Of a DNA stretch of 42,150 nt, positions 24,502 through 33,268 are shown piece by piece. The notes under the pieces are model-generated. The model did not search any database. It saw only the letters and a program-made list of their open reading frames with translations, and was not told the origin of the DNA. The stretch is taken from assembly GCA_938084845.1 (NCBI GenBank), contig CALKEB010000008.1:1-42150 (forward strand). The letters are read 5' to 3'. The number at the start of each line of letters is the position of its first letter. The first letter of the stretch is position 1. The position numbers and the translations under genes are program-made. The stretch is from an uncultured Polaribacter sp. (GTDB taxonomy: Bacteria > Bacteroidota > Bacteroidia > Flavobacteriales > Flavobacteriaceae).

Positions 24502-26202
24502 TTATGTAAGTTTTAATTTATATTTAGATAATTTCTCTATTATAATAGCTATTCCCATCACTAAAACACAACCTAATAAATTCAACCACAAGTAGGGCAA
24601 CCAATCCATCAGAAAAACAAAAATTATAAGCGCTTGTGTGATTAATGCTGCAATAAAAACAGCATTCCCTTTTACAAATTTTATAAAAAATGCCAATAAA
24701 AAAATACCTAATACATTTCCATAAAATATAGAGCCTATTATATTTACTAACTGAATTAAATTATCGAATAAATTTGCAACACATGCAACAGAGATTGCTA
24801 TAATACCCCAAATTAGAGTAAACCATTTTGATGCTTTTACATAATGTGCTTCCTCTTTGATCTCTTTTGTGTTTCTTTTATAAAGATCTATAACTGTGGT
24901 GCTTGCTAAAGCATTTAGCTCTGACGCTGTAGAAGACATTGCTGCAGATAGAATAACTGCCAACAATAAACCAATTAAGCCTCTTGGAAGATTGTTTAAG
25001 ATAAAATGAATAAACACATAGTCTTTATCATTTGATTCTATTTTTTTAAAGTCTTTTTGTGCATTTAAAGCCGTTACAATTTTTTTTCCTTCCTCTCTTA
25101 ATTGCATATCTTGAGCAGTAAGAGCGCTTATTTTTTGACGTTCATTTTCTTGAATGCCGTCTATAAGCAAGGTTCTCTTTTGTGCATTTATTTTAGAATG
25201 TTTTGCCTCTAGTTTTTCGTACGCTGTTTTAAATGAAGAATTGTGAATAGCTTCATTAACTTTAGGGTTAAAATTTAATGGAGAAGAATTAAATTGATAA
25301 AAAACAAAAACCATTACCCCAATAAAGAGAATAAAAAATTGCATTGGCACTTTTAAAAGACCATTAAAAATAAGTCCTAATTGACTTTGCCTTAATGATT
25401 TTCCTGAAAGGTAACGTTGAACTTGACTTTGATCTGTACCAAAGTAAGAAAGCATTAAAAATGTACCTCCTAAAACCCCTGTCCATACTGTATACCTATT
25501 GTCTAAATCAAACGAAAAATCCAATACTTTCATTTTACCACTTGCCCCTGCAATATCTAATGCGTTTGCAAAAGAAATAGTACTAGGAAGCTGATTTACA
25601 ATCATAAAAAAAGCAACAAGCATTCCTAAAAAAATAATAATCATTTGCTGTTTTTGTGTAACATTTACGGCTCTAGTACCTCCTGAAACGGTATAAATAA
25701 TAACCAAAAAACCAATGATAATATTTAAAATAAGTAAATCCCAACCTAAAACTGCAGAGAGTATAATTGCAGGTGCAAAAATAGTTATTCCTGCTGCCAA
25801 GCCTCTTTGTACTAAAAATAAAATTGCTGCGAGACTTCTTGTTTTTAAATTAAATCTACCCTCTAGAAATTCATAAGCCGTATATACATTTAACTTATGA
25901 TAAATAGGAATAAAAACAGCACATATGATGATCATAGCAATTGGCAACCCAAAATAAAATTGCACAAATCCCATACCACTGTGAAAAGCTTGTCCTGGTG
26001 TGGATAAAAATGTAATAGCACTTGCTTGTGTTGCCATTACAGAAAGTCCAATAGTCCACCATTTGGCATCATTACCTCCTTTAATATAATCGTTTACATT
26101 ATTGTTTTTTCTAGTTACATAAGTGCCATAAGCAACAATAAAGAAAAGTGTTATTGATAATATTATCCAATCAATAAAATGTAATTTACTGGTTATCTCC
26201 AT
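24502..26202 (-). CDS. Sodium:solute symporter with large soluble insert
   Basis: SSS-family Na+ symporter, 566 residues, about 13-14 membrane helices. Signatures are SVMATQASAITFLSTPGQAF (about 53-72), YTVSGGTRAVNVTQKQQ (about 166-182) and LSAAMSSTASELNALAST (about 417-434). An unusual hydrophilic, lysine/glutamate-rich segment of about 90 residues (roughly 306-394) interrupts the membrane core between two helices. It sits directly after a 38-residue membrane micro-protein gene (3-bp gap) and before an oxidoreductase gene. The substrate is unknown; context suggests a sugar or amino-sugar product of the PIG-L enzyme. Confidence 0.92.
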   Translation of the reverse strand: MEITSKLHFIDWIILSITLFFIVAYGTYVTRKNNNVNDYIKGGNDAKWWTIGLSVMATQASAITFLSTPGQAFHSGMGFVQFYFGLPIAMIIICAVFIPIYHKLNVYTAYEFLEGRFNLKTRSLAAILFLVQRGLAAGITIFAPAIILSAVLGWDLLILNIIIGFLVIIYTVSGGTRAVNVTQKQQMIIIFLGMLVAFFMIVNQLPSTISFANALDIAGASGKMKVLDFSFDLDNRYTVWTGVLGGTFLMLSYFGTDQSQVQRYLSGKSLRQSQLGLIFNGLLKVPMQFFILFIGVMVFVFYQFNSSPLNFNPKVNEAIHNSSFKTAYEKLEAKHSKINAQKRTLLIDGIQENERQKISALTAQDMQLREEGKKIVTALNAQKDFKKIESNDKDYVFIHFILNNLPRGLIGLLLAVILSAAMSSTASELNALASTTVIDLYKRNTKEIKEEAHYVKASKWFTLIWGIIAISVACVANLFDNLIQLVNIIGSIFYGNVLGIFLLAFFIKFVKGNAVFIAALITQALIIFVFLMDWLPYLWLNLLGCVLVMGIAIIIEKLSKYKLKLT

Positions 26203-26205
26203 ACA

Positions 26206-26322
26206 CTACTTTGTAAAATACTGGGTAATACAATAAAAAAGAATTACATAAATTATGTTTGCAACTATAACGATGGTATACGTTTTTTTCCATTTGTAAT
26301 TTTGTTTTGGTGCTCCTTCCAT
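26206..26322 (-). CDS. 38-residue membrane micro-protein
   Basis: Small ORF starting MEGAPKQNYKWKKTY, followed by one strongly hydrophobic helix of about 18 residues (IVIVANIIYVILFYCI) and a short TQYFTK tail. The basic N-terminus before the helix predicts an N-in orientation. It lies 8 nt after the PIG-L stop and 3 nt before the symporter ATG, in perfect operon spacing, which strongly supports it as a real gene. Small one- or two-helix partners accompany other SSS-type transporters (for example YhdT with PanF, DUF4212 proteins), so a symporter accessory subunit is a reasonable guess. I do not recognise the family. Confidence 0.75.
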   Translation of the reverse strand: MEGAPKQNYKWKKTYTIVIVANIIYVILFYCITQYFTK

Positions 26323-26330
26323 AGTCACTA

Positions 26331-28817
26331 TTATTTATGTTCAGCAGATAAAAGATTTGCAAATAATTTATAGGCTCCAGAGACACCAGCTGGTAGTTCT
26401 CTAAAAAAACTTAGTCCTGTGTAGATGTAATTCCCTTTGCCGTATTTAGCCACTAAAAGACTTCCTAATTTAAGGGTTTCTCCTTTATCTTTCATGGCTA
26501 ACAAAGGGGTATACTGGTCACTCCAAACATTTGGAAAGTACAAGCCTCTTTCTTGCAGCCATCCTTTAAAATCATTTTCAGTTATTACATTTGGTTCATT
26601 TAAAATAGGATGATTTGGAGCTAAAATAGTAACTTCGGATGCTTCATCAGTTACTCGATCTCTTGAGAGTTTTAATGGATAAGGCGCTTGTACATCTACA
26701 CCTCTACTAGTATTGTATTGTACAACTAAATTCCCACCCTCTTTTACATATGCTACTAAATGTTTTTGTTTAAATTTTAATTTATCAACCACGTTATAAG
26801 CTCTAATCCCCAACACAACCGCATCAAATTTTTGCAAATTTTCTAGATTTATCTCTTCTGGCTGAAGTAAGAACACATTATAACCGATTTGACGTAAACT
26901 TTCAGGAATTTCATCTCCTGCTCCTTTGATGTAACCAATGTTTGTGCCTTTCTTCTTAATTTCTAAACGAACAACTTTTGCCTCAGCATTTTTTAAAACT
27001 GTCTGTTTAGGAATGTGGTTGTAATTAATTTCAATCAACTCTTTTGTATATTTTTTCTCTTTAGAAATAGCTATTGCTTTTAACATTCCTTCAGATTCAT
27101 TTTTAGAAGGAGAAACTAAAAAGGCTACTTTTTCTTTATCATTTTTTTGTGCAATACTAAATGGAATTTTAGAAGGTGAAACTTGCCATCCTTCAGGTGC
27201 TTCTAAAGACACCTCTCCTGTAACAAAATTGGTTCCAGCTTTCACTTCTACCCAAACTTGTTTCGCAATAGTGTCAGAGAATAGGAGCACTTTATCCATT
27301 AATTTAGTAGTTACCCTCGGTACAATTTCAAAAGGAGCATAAATTTCTCCCTTATCACTTTCTGCATAACGTCTAACCACATTTTTAGTAAAAGTTATAG
27401 GCGTGTAATTGAGTACTAAATTAAAAGTAACAGTAACTGCTCTTGGTGTTTCTGGCAAGCCTATTAGAGTTTGGTTTTTAACATTGTACATCCCTAAAGA
27501 GGGTTTTTCTTTTAACCAATAAGGCGCTGTATAATTTACATTTTCTAGTATAATAGTTTCTTTAAAGGTTTGCTTAATATTTTCATTTAAAGAGAGTCCC
27601 TTATATATTTTTGAGGACGTTGTATTAGGCTGAATAGATATTAATTCGATTGGAAAACTACTTCTATTGATTAACTCGAAATTAATAACAATTTCTGAGT
27701 TTGGAACTGAAGTAGATGATATCGCTGAGGCCTCTATATACAAACCTAAACAAGCTTCAATAATAGTTTTTATTTCTTTAGTTTTTACACTTCTCCAGTG
27801 GTCATCTTTCAATTCTTTAATGAAAAGGTAGGCTTCTAAAAGTTGTGCAATATGTTGAGATGGATTATTAAAATTAAAGTTTTCTTCGATCTCATAGAGT
27901 ATATTCCCTACTTCTCCTCCACCTTCAATACGATTCCATGTGGTATTAATTCCAGAAAAAAGGTTGTTTTTATCTTTAGGCTCTTCTCCTTTTAAAAAAG
28001 AGAGGTACTCTGGTTGGGAACCTCTGGTTGTTAATCTACCAAAACCTTGACAAAGGTGTTGACTACTAGCCAGTGCAGCAATTTCATTATTAGAAACTCC
28101 TTTTAGAGGATAATACACACCAACATCTATTTTTGTGAAATTTTTTAAAGATTCTTCAAATTGTTGGTATGAACTATAAAACCAAGAAGAAGTATTAAAA
28201 AACAAACGTATAGGCTTCCAAGTTGAAGTGTACTGTAATTGTTCAGAAAACTGTGTTTCGTCATCCACAAGATCAAAAGCTTCTGTACTTAACATCGCAG
28301 AACTTGTGTGGTGCCCATGTGTTGTTCCTGGAGTTCTATGATCAAATCTATTGATAATTACATCAGGTTTAAAAGTTCTTATTGCCCAAACAACATCACT
28401 CAAAACTTCATCTTTGTTCCAAATTTCTAGCGTTTCATCTGGATGTTTAGAATATCCAAAATCATTGGCTCTTGTGAATAATTGTTCTCCTCCATCAATT
28501 TTTCTTGCTGCTAATAATTCTTGTGTTCTAATGACACCAAGTAATTCTCTAATTTCTGATCCTATTAAATTTTGCCCTCCATCACCTCTTGTTAAAGACA
28601 AATACCCTGTTCTTGCTTTAACTTTATTGGATAAATAAGATAGCAACCGTGTATTTTCATCATCTGGGTGTGCAGCAATGTATAGTGCTGTCCCTAAAAA
28701 ATTTAATTTCTGAATTTTTTCAAAAATTTCAGAAGCAGTTAATTTTGAAGGTTCTTGAGAAGATGTTGGGGTATATATCAGTAAAAAAGCTGAAATAAAA
28801 AGGAGTAAATTCTTCAT
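26331..28817 (-). CDS. Large secreted PIG-L family deacetylase
   Basis: 828 residues. A signal peptide (1-20, ending TPTSSQ) exports it. The PIG-L/LmbE deacetylase domain (about 40-300) has the zinc motif AAHPDDE (48-54) and TRGDGGQN (76-83). A His cluster in GTTHGHHTS (164-172) gives the third metal ligand or the base. A middle region (about 370-620) looks like immunoglobulin-type beta domains. The C-terminal part (about 630-828) resembles a class I glutamine amidotransferase-like fold (FDAVVLGIRAYN, GGNLVVQYN) without an obvious catalytic Cys. Known PIG-L enzymes are Zn-dependent N-deacetylases of GlcNAc derivatives; the substrate here is unknown. First gene of a four-gene minus-strand operon. 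Confidence 0.92.
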   Translation of the reverse strand: MKNLLLFISAFLLIYTPTSSQEPSKLTASEIFEKIQKLNFLGTALYIAAHPDDENTRLLSYLSNKVKARTGYLSLTRGDGGQNLIGSEIRELLGVIRTQELLAARKIDGGEQLFTRANDFGYSKHPDETLEIWNKDEVLSDVVWAIRTFKPDVIINRFDHRTPGTTHGHHTSSAMLSTEAFDLVDDETQFSEQLQYTSTWKPIRLFFNTSSWFYSSYQQFEESLKNFTKIDVGVYYPLKGVSNNEIAALASSQHLCQGFGRLTTRGSQPEYLSFLKGEEPKDKNNLFSGINTTWNRIEGGGEVGNILYEIEENFNFNNPSQHIAQLLEAYLFIKELKDDHWRSVKTKEIKTIIEACLGLYIEASAISSTSVPNSEIVINFELINRSSFPIELISIQPNTTSSKIYKGLSLNENIKQTFKETIILENVNYTAPYWLKEKPSLGMYNVKNQTLIGLPETPRAVTVTFNLVLNYTPITFTKNVVRRYAESDKGEIYAPFEIVPRVTTKLMDKVLLFSDTIAKQVWVEVKAGTNFVTGEVSLEAPEGWQVSPSKIPFSIAQKNDKEKVAFLVSPSKNESEGMLKAIAISKEKKYTKELIEINYNHIPKQTVLKNAEAKVVRLEIKKKGTNIGYIKGAGDEIPESLRQIGYNVFLLQPEEINLENLQKFDAVVLGIRAYNVVDKLKFKQKHLVAYVKEGGNLVVQYNTSRGVDVQAPYPLKLSRDRVTDEASEVTILAPNHPILNEPNVITENDFKGWLQERGLYFPNVWSDQYTPLLAMKDKGETLKLGSLLVAKYGKGNYIYTGLSFFRELPAGVSGAYKLFANLLSAEHK

Positions 28818-28837
28818 TTTTTAAAGTTGATTACTCA

Positions 28838-28867
28838 CAAATATACCTTTTTTTATTAGTACTAAAA
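28838..28867 (-). promoter_or_regulatory. Promoter of the PIG-L operon
   Basis: On the minus strand TTTT (28867-28864), an 18-bp spacer and TATATTTG (28845-28838) match the Bacteroidota promoter; the ATG follows about 20 bp later. The -33 element abuts the dyad at 28867-28918. Confidence 0.65.
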
Positions 28868-28918
28868 TGAGCATTTTTAAAATTACGCTATTTTTAAAAA
28901 TAAAAAGAAAATGCTCAT
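28867..28918. repeat. 11-bp perfect inverted repeat between the PIG-L operon and dnaN
   Basis: ATGAGCATTTT (28867-28877) and AAAATGCTCAT (28908-28918) are exact reverse complements 30 bp apart. The left arm touches the -33 element of the PIG-L promoter, and the right arm ends about 19 bp before the dnaN promoter. It could be two half-sites for a regulator of either gene, or a stem in a transcript. Confidence 0.5.
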
Positions 28919-28936
28919 AACCTGTTAATAAAATAA

Positions 28937-28967
28937 TTTTAAAAGTCGCTTTTTAAGATTATATTTG
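28937..28967 (+). promoter_or_regulatory. Promoter of dnaN
   Basis: TTTT (28937-28940), a 19-bp spacer and TATATTTG (28960-28967) lie 25 bp before the dnaN ATG, matching TTTG-N19-TAnnTTTG except for one base in the -33 box. Confidence 0.65.
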
Positions 28968-28992
28968 TAAATCAAATTAAGAAAAATAATCA

Positions 28993-30111
28993 ATGAAATT
29001 TATTGTATCAAGTTCGCAACTTTTAAGACAACTTCAAGTTTTAGGAGGCGTTATAAATAGCAACAACACCTTACCAATTTTAGACAACTTTTTATTTGAA
29101 TTATCTGAAAATCAGCTAAAAATTTCAGCTTCAGATTTGGAAACAACAATGAGTTCTGTTGTAGATGTAGAAAGTGATAGTTCTGGTGCCATTGCTGTTT
29201 CTGCTCGTCTTTTGCTAGATACTTTAAAAACTTTTCCAGACCAACCATTAACGTTTAAGACAGAGGGTGATAACAAAATAGAAATTATCTCTGACCAAGG
29301 TAAATATGACATGGCTTATTTTGGAGGAGATGAGTTTCCAAAAGCAATTTCATTACCAAGCCCTAGTAAAACAATTGTACCTGCACATGTTTTAGGTACT
29401 GCTATTTCTAAGACAATTTTTGCTGCTGGTAATGATGACTTAAGACCTGTAATGAGTGGTGTATTTTTTCAATTTAGTTCACAAAGCTTAACATTTGTGG
29501 CCACTGATGCACACAAATTAGTAAAATATTCTAGAACCGATGTAACTGCAGATCAGTCTGCTGAATTTATAATGCCCAAAAAACCACTTAACTTATTAAA
29601 AGGTATTTTAGGAGGGTCCGAAAGTGAAGTAGCTATTGAGTATAATGATGCAAATGCTAAATTTACATTTGACAATACTGTTTTGGTGTGTAGACTAATT
29701 GACGGAAAATACCCTAATTATGAAGCGGTAATACCGAAAGAAAATCCAAACAAATTAACTGTAGATAGAGCTTCTTTTTTAAACTCTGTAAGACGTGTTT
29801 CTATTTTTTCTAGTAAAACCACGCATCAAATTCGTTTAAAAATGGCGGGTACAGAATTAAATATCTCAGCAGAAGATCTGGACTTTTCTAACAAAGCAGA
29901 TGAGCGTTTAAGCTGTGATTATCAAGGAGACGATATGCAAATAGGCTTTAATTCACGTTTTTTAAGTGAGATGTTAAATAACTTAAATTCCAATGAGGTT
30001 TTAATTGAAATGTCTTTACCCAACAGAGCAGGAATTTTAACCCCTATAGACGGAACAGAAGAAGGCGAACAAGTAACGATGCTTGTGATGCCAGTAATGC
30101 TAAATAACTAA
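28993..30111 (+). CDS. dnaN: DNA polymerase III beta subunit (sliding clamp)
   Basis: Processivity clamp that encircles DNA and binds polymerase and many repair proteins. 372 residues, normal length (E. coli 366), with three similar domains of about 120 residues. Typical segments are NNTLPILDNFLFEL (about 24-37), FVATDAHKLVKYSR (about 172-185) and the C-terminal MLVMPVMLNN, the family M-P-[MV] ending. Monocistronic, with its own promoter and terminator. It is not next to dnaA. Confidence 0.98.
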   Translation: MKFIVSSSQLLRQLQVLGGVINSNNTLPILDNFLFELSENQLKISASDLETTMSSVVDVESDSSGAIAVSARLLLDTLKTFPDQPLTFKTEGDNKIEIISDQGKYDMAYFGGDEFPKAISLPSPSKTIVPAHVLGTAISKTIFAAGNDDLRPVMSGVFFQFSSQSLTFVATDAHKLVKYSRTDVTADQSAEFIMPKKPLNLLKGILGGSESEVAIEYNDANAKFTFDNTVLVCRLIDGKYPNYEAVIPKENPNKLTVDRASFLNSVRRVSIFSSKTTHQIRLKMAGTELNISAEDLDFSNKADERLSCDYQGDDMQIGFNSRFLSEMLNNLNSNEVLIEMSLPNRAGILTPIDGTEEGEQVTMLVMPVMLNN

Positions 30112-30146
30112 TTTTAAATTATTTAATTTAAAATTTCAAAATAAAT

Positions 30147-30194
30147 AAACCGCAATTAATCCTGATTAAAACTCAGAATTAATTGTGGTTTTTT
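30147..30194 (+). terminator. Terminator after dnaN
   Basis: A long stem of about 18 bp with one mismatch (30148-30165 with 30173-30190, 7-nt loop) is followed by a T-run (30189-30194). Confidence 0.85.
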
Positions 30195-30210
30195 CTTTAC
30201 ATTTACCTCC

Positions 30211-30804
30211 ATGAATTTTTTAGCGCACCTTTTTCTGTCAGAAAATAACACCAACATAATGATTGGTAATTTTATTGCAGATCACATCAAAGGAAATCAA
30301 TTTTCACATTTTGATGAAGAAATTCAGCAAGGCATTCTTTTACATAGAGAAATCGATACATTTACGGATGCACACCCAATTGTCAGAAAAAGTAAGAGAA
30401 GATTGCATAAAAGATATGGACACTATGGTGGCGTTATTATAGATATTTTTTACGATTACTTTTTGGCAAAAAACTGGATCCAATACTCAGAAATTCCCTT
30501 AGCACTTTTTACGAGTGCTATTTACAAGTTGTTTCAAAATAAATCTAGTGAATTACCGTTGAAATCTCAAAATTTCATCAACTATATGATAGAATATAAC
30601 ATTCTATACAACTATCAATTTAAAAAGGGTATTGCAAAGGTTTTAAATGGTATGAACCAAAGAACCAAGGGGAAATCTCAAATGAATTTGGCTATCGAAG
30701 ATTTAGAGCTACTTCAATCAGAGTTAGAAGATGATTTTACACTATTCTTTAGAGATTTACAGGTATTTACGAAAACCAAATTAAAAGAAATTAAATCTAA
30801 ATGA
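30211..30804 (+). CDS. Acyl carrier protein phosphodiesterase (AcpH/DUF479)
   Basis: 197 residues of the DUF479 family whose E. coli member AcpH removes the 4'-phosphopantetheine group from holo-ACP. Conserved features are NFLAHLFLS at the N-terminus, GNFIADHIKG (about 20-29), GILLHREIDTFTDAHP (about 43-58) with the HD-type His/Asp pair, and IIDIFYDYFLAKNW (about 79-92). The gene overlaps ggt by 4 nt (ATGA), so translation of the two is probably coupled. Confidence 0.88.
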   Translation: MNFLAHLFLSENNTNIMIGNFIADHIKGNQFSHFDEEIQQGILLHREIDTFTDAHPIVRKSKRRLHKRYGHYGGVIIDIFYDYFLAKNWIQYSEIPLALFTSAIYKLFQNKSSELPLKSQNFINYMIEYNILYNYQFKKGIAKVLNGMNQRTKGKSQMNLAIEDLELLQSELEDDFTLFFRDLQVFTKTKLKEIKSK

Positions 30805-32483
30805 TAAAATATTTATTTTACCTGTGTTGTTGTATAGCCGTCTTAAATTCATGTAATAAAAAACTAGAACTAGGTTTAATTACAAAAAAAGCAATGGTTG
30901 TATCAGCTAGAGTTGAGGCTTCAGAAATTGGTGCTGCAATTTTGAAAAAAGGGGGGAATGCCTATGATGTCATGGTTGCTACTCATTTTGCATTAGCTGT
31001 GGTACACCCTGTTGCTGGTAATATTGGTGGTGGTGGTTTTATGGTATATAGAAATAATGACGGAACAAAAGGGGCGTTAGATTTTAGAGAAAAAGCACCA
31101 ATTACAGCGCATAAAGACATGTATTTAGATTCTTTAGGCAATTTTATAAAAAATAAAAGTGTTCTGGGTGCACATGCAGTTGGCATACCAGGCTCTGTTG
31201 CTGGAGTAGTTGAAGTGCATCAAAAACTGGGCAGTTTGCCCTTTTCTGAGCTGGTTCAACCAGCCATTGATTTAGCAAAAAACGGAATACTAATTACAGA
31301 AAAACAAGCCAACGATTTAAATAACGCCACAGCTCGTTTTAGAAAAGTAAACAATTATAAAACGGTATTTGATAAAGAGTGGAAAGCAGATGATGTTCTT
31401 ATTCAAAATGATTTGGCACAAACTTTAGAACGAATTCGCGATTTTGGAAGAGACGGATTTTACAAAGGAAAAACTGCTGAATTATTTGTGAACTATATTA
31501 CAGAATTAGGAGGTATCATTACATATAAAGATTTAGAGAAGTATGAGGCAATTTGGAGAAAACCCATAGAATTTACTTATAAAAATCACAATATTATTTC
31601 CATGACTTTACCTGCAAGTGGAGGTATTTGTTTGGCTCAAATCCTAAAATCAATAGCTCCTTATGATCTTTCTAAAATAAAACACAATTCAACAGAATAC
31701 ATACAGCTATTAACAGAAGCAGAAAGACGTGCTTATGCAGATAGAGCTCACTATCTAGGTGATATCGATTTTGTAGATGTACCTTTAGACAGCCTTATAA
31801 GTCCGGCTTACATAAATAAGAGAATGAGTGATTTTTCTTGGGATAAAGCTACACCTTCAACTACAGTTTCACATGGTAAAATTCTTGGTTATGAAAGTGA
31901 TGAAACCACACATTACTCTATTGTGGATCAATTTGGAAATGCAGTTGCAGTAACTACAACACTAAATACTGGTTATGGATCTAAAGTTTTGGTAAAGGGT
32001 GCTGGTTTTTTTCTTAACAATGAAATGGATGATTTTTCTAGTAAACCTGGTGTACCGAATGTTTATGGTTTGGTAGGTTCTAAAGCAAATGCAATCGCAC
32101 CAGAAAAACGCATGTTAAGCTCAATGACACCAACCATAATAGAAAAGGATGGAAAGCTCAAAATGGTTGTAGGAACTCCTGGAGGTTCTACAATTATAAC
32201 CTCTGTGTTACAAAATATAATCAATGTGGTAGATTACAATATGGGTATGCAAGCATCTGTAAATCAACCACGTTTTCATCATCAATGGTTGCCAGATGTT
32301 ATTCGAATGGAACCAAATGGATTTAATCACAATACAAAAACAAATCTCAACAATTTAGGGTACGATATTTTAGAAAGAAACTCATTAATCATAGGTAGAG
32401 TCGATGCAATTTTAGTGTTACCCAATGGAAAATTAGAAGCAGGTGCTGATAAAAGAGGTGATGATGCAGCAGTCGGGTTTTAA
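30801..32483 (+). CDS. ggt: Gamma-glutamyltransferase, lipoprotein form
   Basis: Ntn-hydrolase that cleaves the gamma-glutamyl bond of glutathione and related peptides. 560 residues, made as a proenzyme that cuts itself before the catalytic threonine. A lipoprotein signal (AVLNSC, Cys18) suggests it is held in the envelope. The nucleophile is expected at Thr369 in DETTHYSIVD, the start of the small subunit. The large subunit shows GGNAYDVMVATHFAL and GNIGGGGFMVYR; the small one shows LNNEMDDFS and GTPGGSTIITS. It overlaps acpH upstream and is followed 10 bp later by a small lipoprotein gene. Confidence 0.95.
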   Translation: MIKYLFYLCCCIAVLNSCNKKLELGLITKKAMVVSARVEASEIGAAILKKGGNAYDVMVATHFALAVVHPVAGNIGGGGFMVYRNNDGTKGALDFREKAPITAHKDMYLDSLGNFIKNKSVLGAHAVGIPGSVAGVVEVHQKLGSLPFSELVQPAIDLAKNGILITEKQANDLNNATARFRKVNNYKTVFDKEWKADDVLIQNDLAQTLERIRDFGRDGFYKGKTAELFVNYITELGGIITYKDLEKYEAIWRKPIEFTYKNHNIISMTLPASGGICLAQILKSIAPYDLSKIKHNSTEYIQLLTEAERRAYADRAHYLGDIDFVDVPLDSLISPAYINKRMSDFSWDKATPSTTVSHGKILGYESDETTHYSIVDQFGNAVAVTTTLNTGYGSKVLVKGAGFFLNNEMDDFSSKPGVPNVYGLVGSKANAIAPEKRMLSSMTPTIIEKDGKLKMVVGTPGGSTIITSVLQNIINVVDYNMGMQASVNQPRFHHQWLPDVIRMEPNGFNHNTKTNLNNLGYDILERNSLIIGRVDAILVLPNGKLEAGADKRGDDAAVGF

Positions 32484-32493
32484 ATCATCTATA

Positions 32494-33264
32494 ATGGAAA
32501 AAATACCATTTATTCTTGCAATTACTATTCTATTTATGAATTGCAAAAGCGAGGATTTTACAATAACAAATGTAAAAGAATACAATCTTAGGTTTCCTAA
32601 GACAACTTTTGAATTTCCAATTTTAAATGGAACAAAGAATATTACAGATAGTGTAAACAAGCAACTTATTAAATCGCTTTTTGACATAGATTTATATTCA
32701 GATTATGAAAAAGTATTTCAAAATGCTCGGTCAAATAAAGAAAATCGAATATACAACCTGACTTTTTTAAATTATGAAATAAACACCTTAAATGACCTAC
32801 TATATTCAATTACTTTTTACACTGAAGGTTGTGGAGCTTATTGTGAAGAATATGAACAAAGTTTTAATTTTAATTTAGAGAATGGAAATAAAATAAACTT
32901 AGATTCTATATTTACTGTAATAGGAAAAAAGAAGTTTTTAAAAGAAATATCAAATCAAAAAAGCAAAAAAATTAATAGTTATATATCTAAGTTAAAGCAA
33001 GAACAAGTTTTAGAAAATGAACAAATAATCACAAATCAATCGATACAACTATATAGAACTTGCCTAAAGAGTTTACCTTTTACAACTTTAGAATATTTAG
33101 ATATTAAAATAAAAAAAGATTCCATATTTTTAATATCAGACAGATGCTCAAATCATGCAATGAGAGCTCTTGATGATTTAGGAGATTATACATTTTCTTT
33201 TCATAAGTCTGATTTCAATATATTTTTGAATAAATATGGCAAAGAAATATTAACAAAAAGCTAA
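32494..33264 (+). CDS. Small lipoprotein, DUF3298/RsiV-like
   Basis: 256 residues from ATG 32494, which is preferred over an in-frame ATG at 32443 because the latter lies inside ggt and places no signal at the N-terminus. From 32494 a lipoprotein signal (ITILFMNC, Cys17) appears directly. The mature part has FEFPILNGTKNITDSVNKQL, a middle TEGCGAYCEEYEQSFNFNL and LDSIFTVIGKKKFL, the order seen in DUF4163/DUF3298 (RsiV-type) domains, where a strand with ...FNFDL-x-[TN]-G precedes an L-x-x-[IL]F helix. The two Cys in GCGAYCE may form a disulfide. Assignment is by pattern only. Confidence 0.7.
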   Translation: MEKIPFILAITILFMNCKSEDFTITNVKEYNLRFPKTTFEFPILNGTKNITDSVNKQLIKSLFDIDLYSDYEKVFQNARSNKENRIYNLTFLNYEINTLNDLLYSITFYTEGCGAYCEEYEQSFNFNLENGNKINLDSIFTVIGKKKFLKEISNQKSKKINSYISKLKQEQVLENEQIITNQSIQLYRTCLKSLPFTTLEYLDIKIKKDSIFLISDRCSNHAMRALDDLGDYTFSFHKSDFNIFLNKYGKEILTKS

Positions 33265-33268
33265 TAAA

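Noticed and set aside
26186..26386. A 66-codon minus-strand ORF crossing the PIG-L/symporter junction.
   Set aside because: It overlaps both neighbours and lies in a different frame from the well-spaced 38-residue micro-protein, which fits the gap exactly.
32443..32493. ATG 32443 as start of the RsiV-like lipoprotein.
   Set aside because: It lies inside ggt and would place 17 non-hydrophobic residues before the lipoprotein signal; ATG 32494 gives a proper signal with Cys17.
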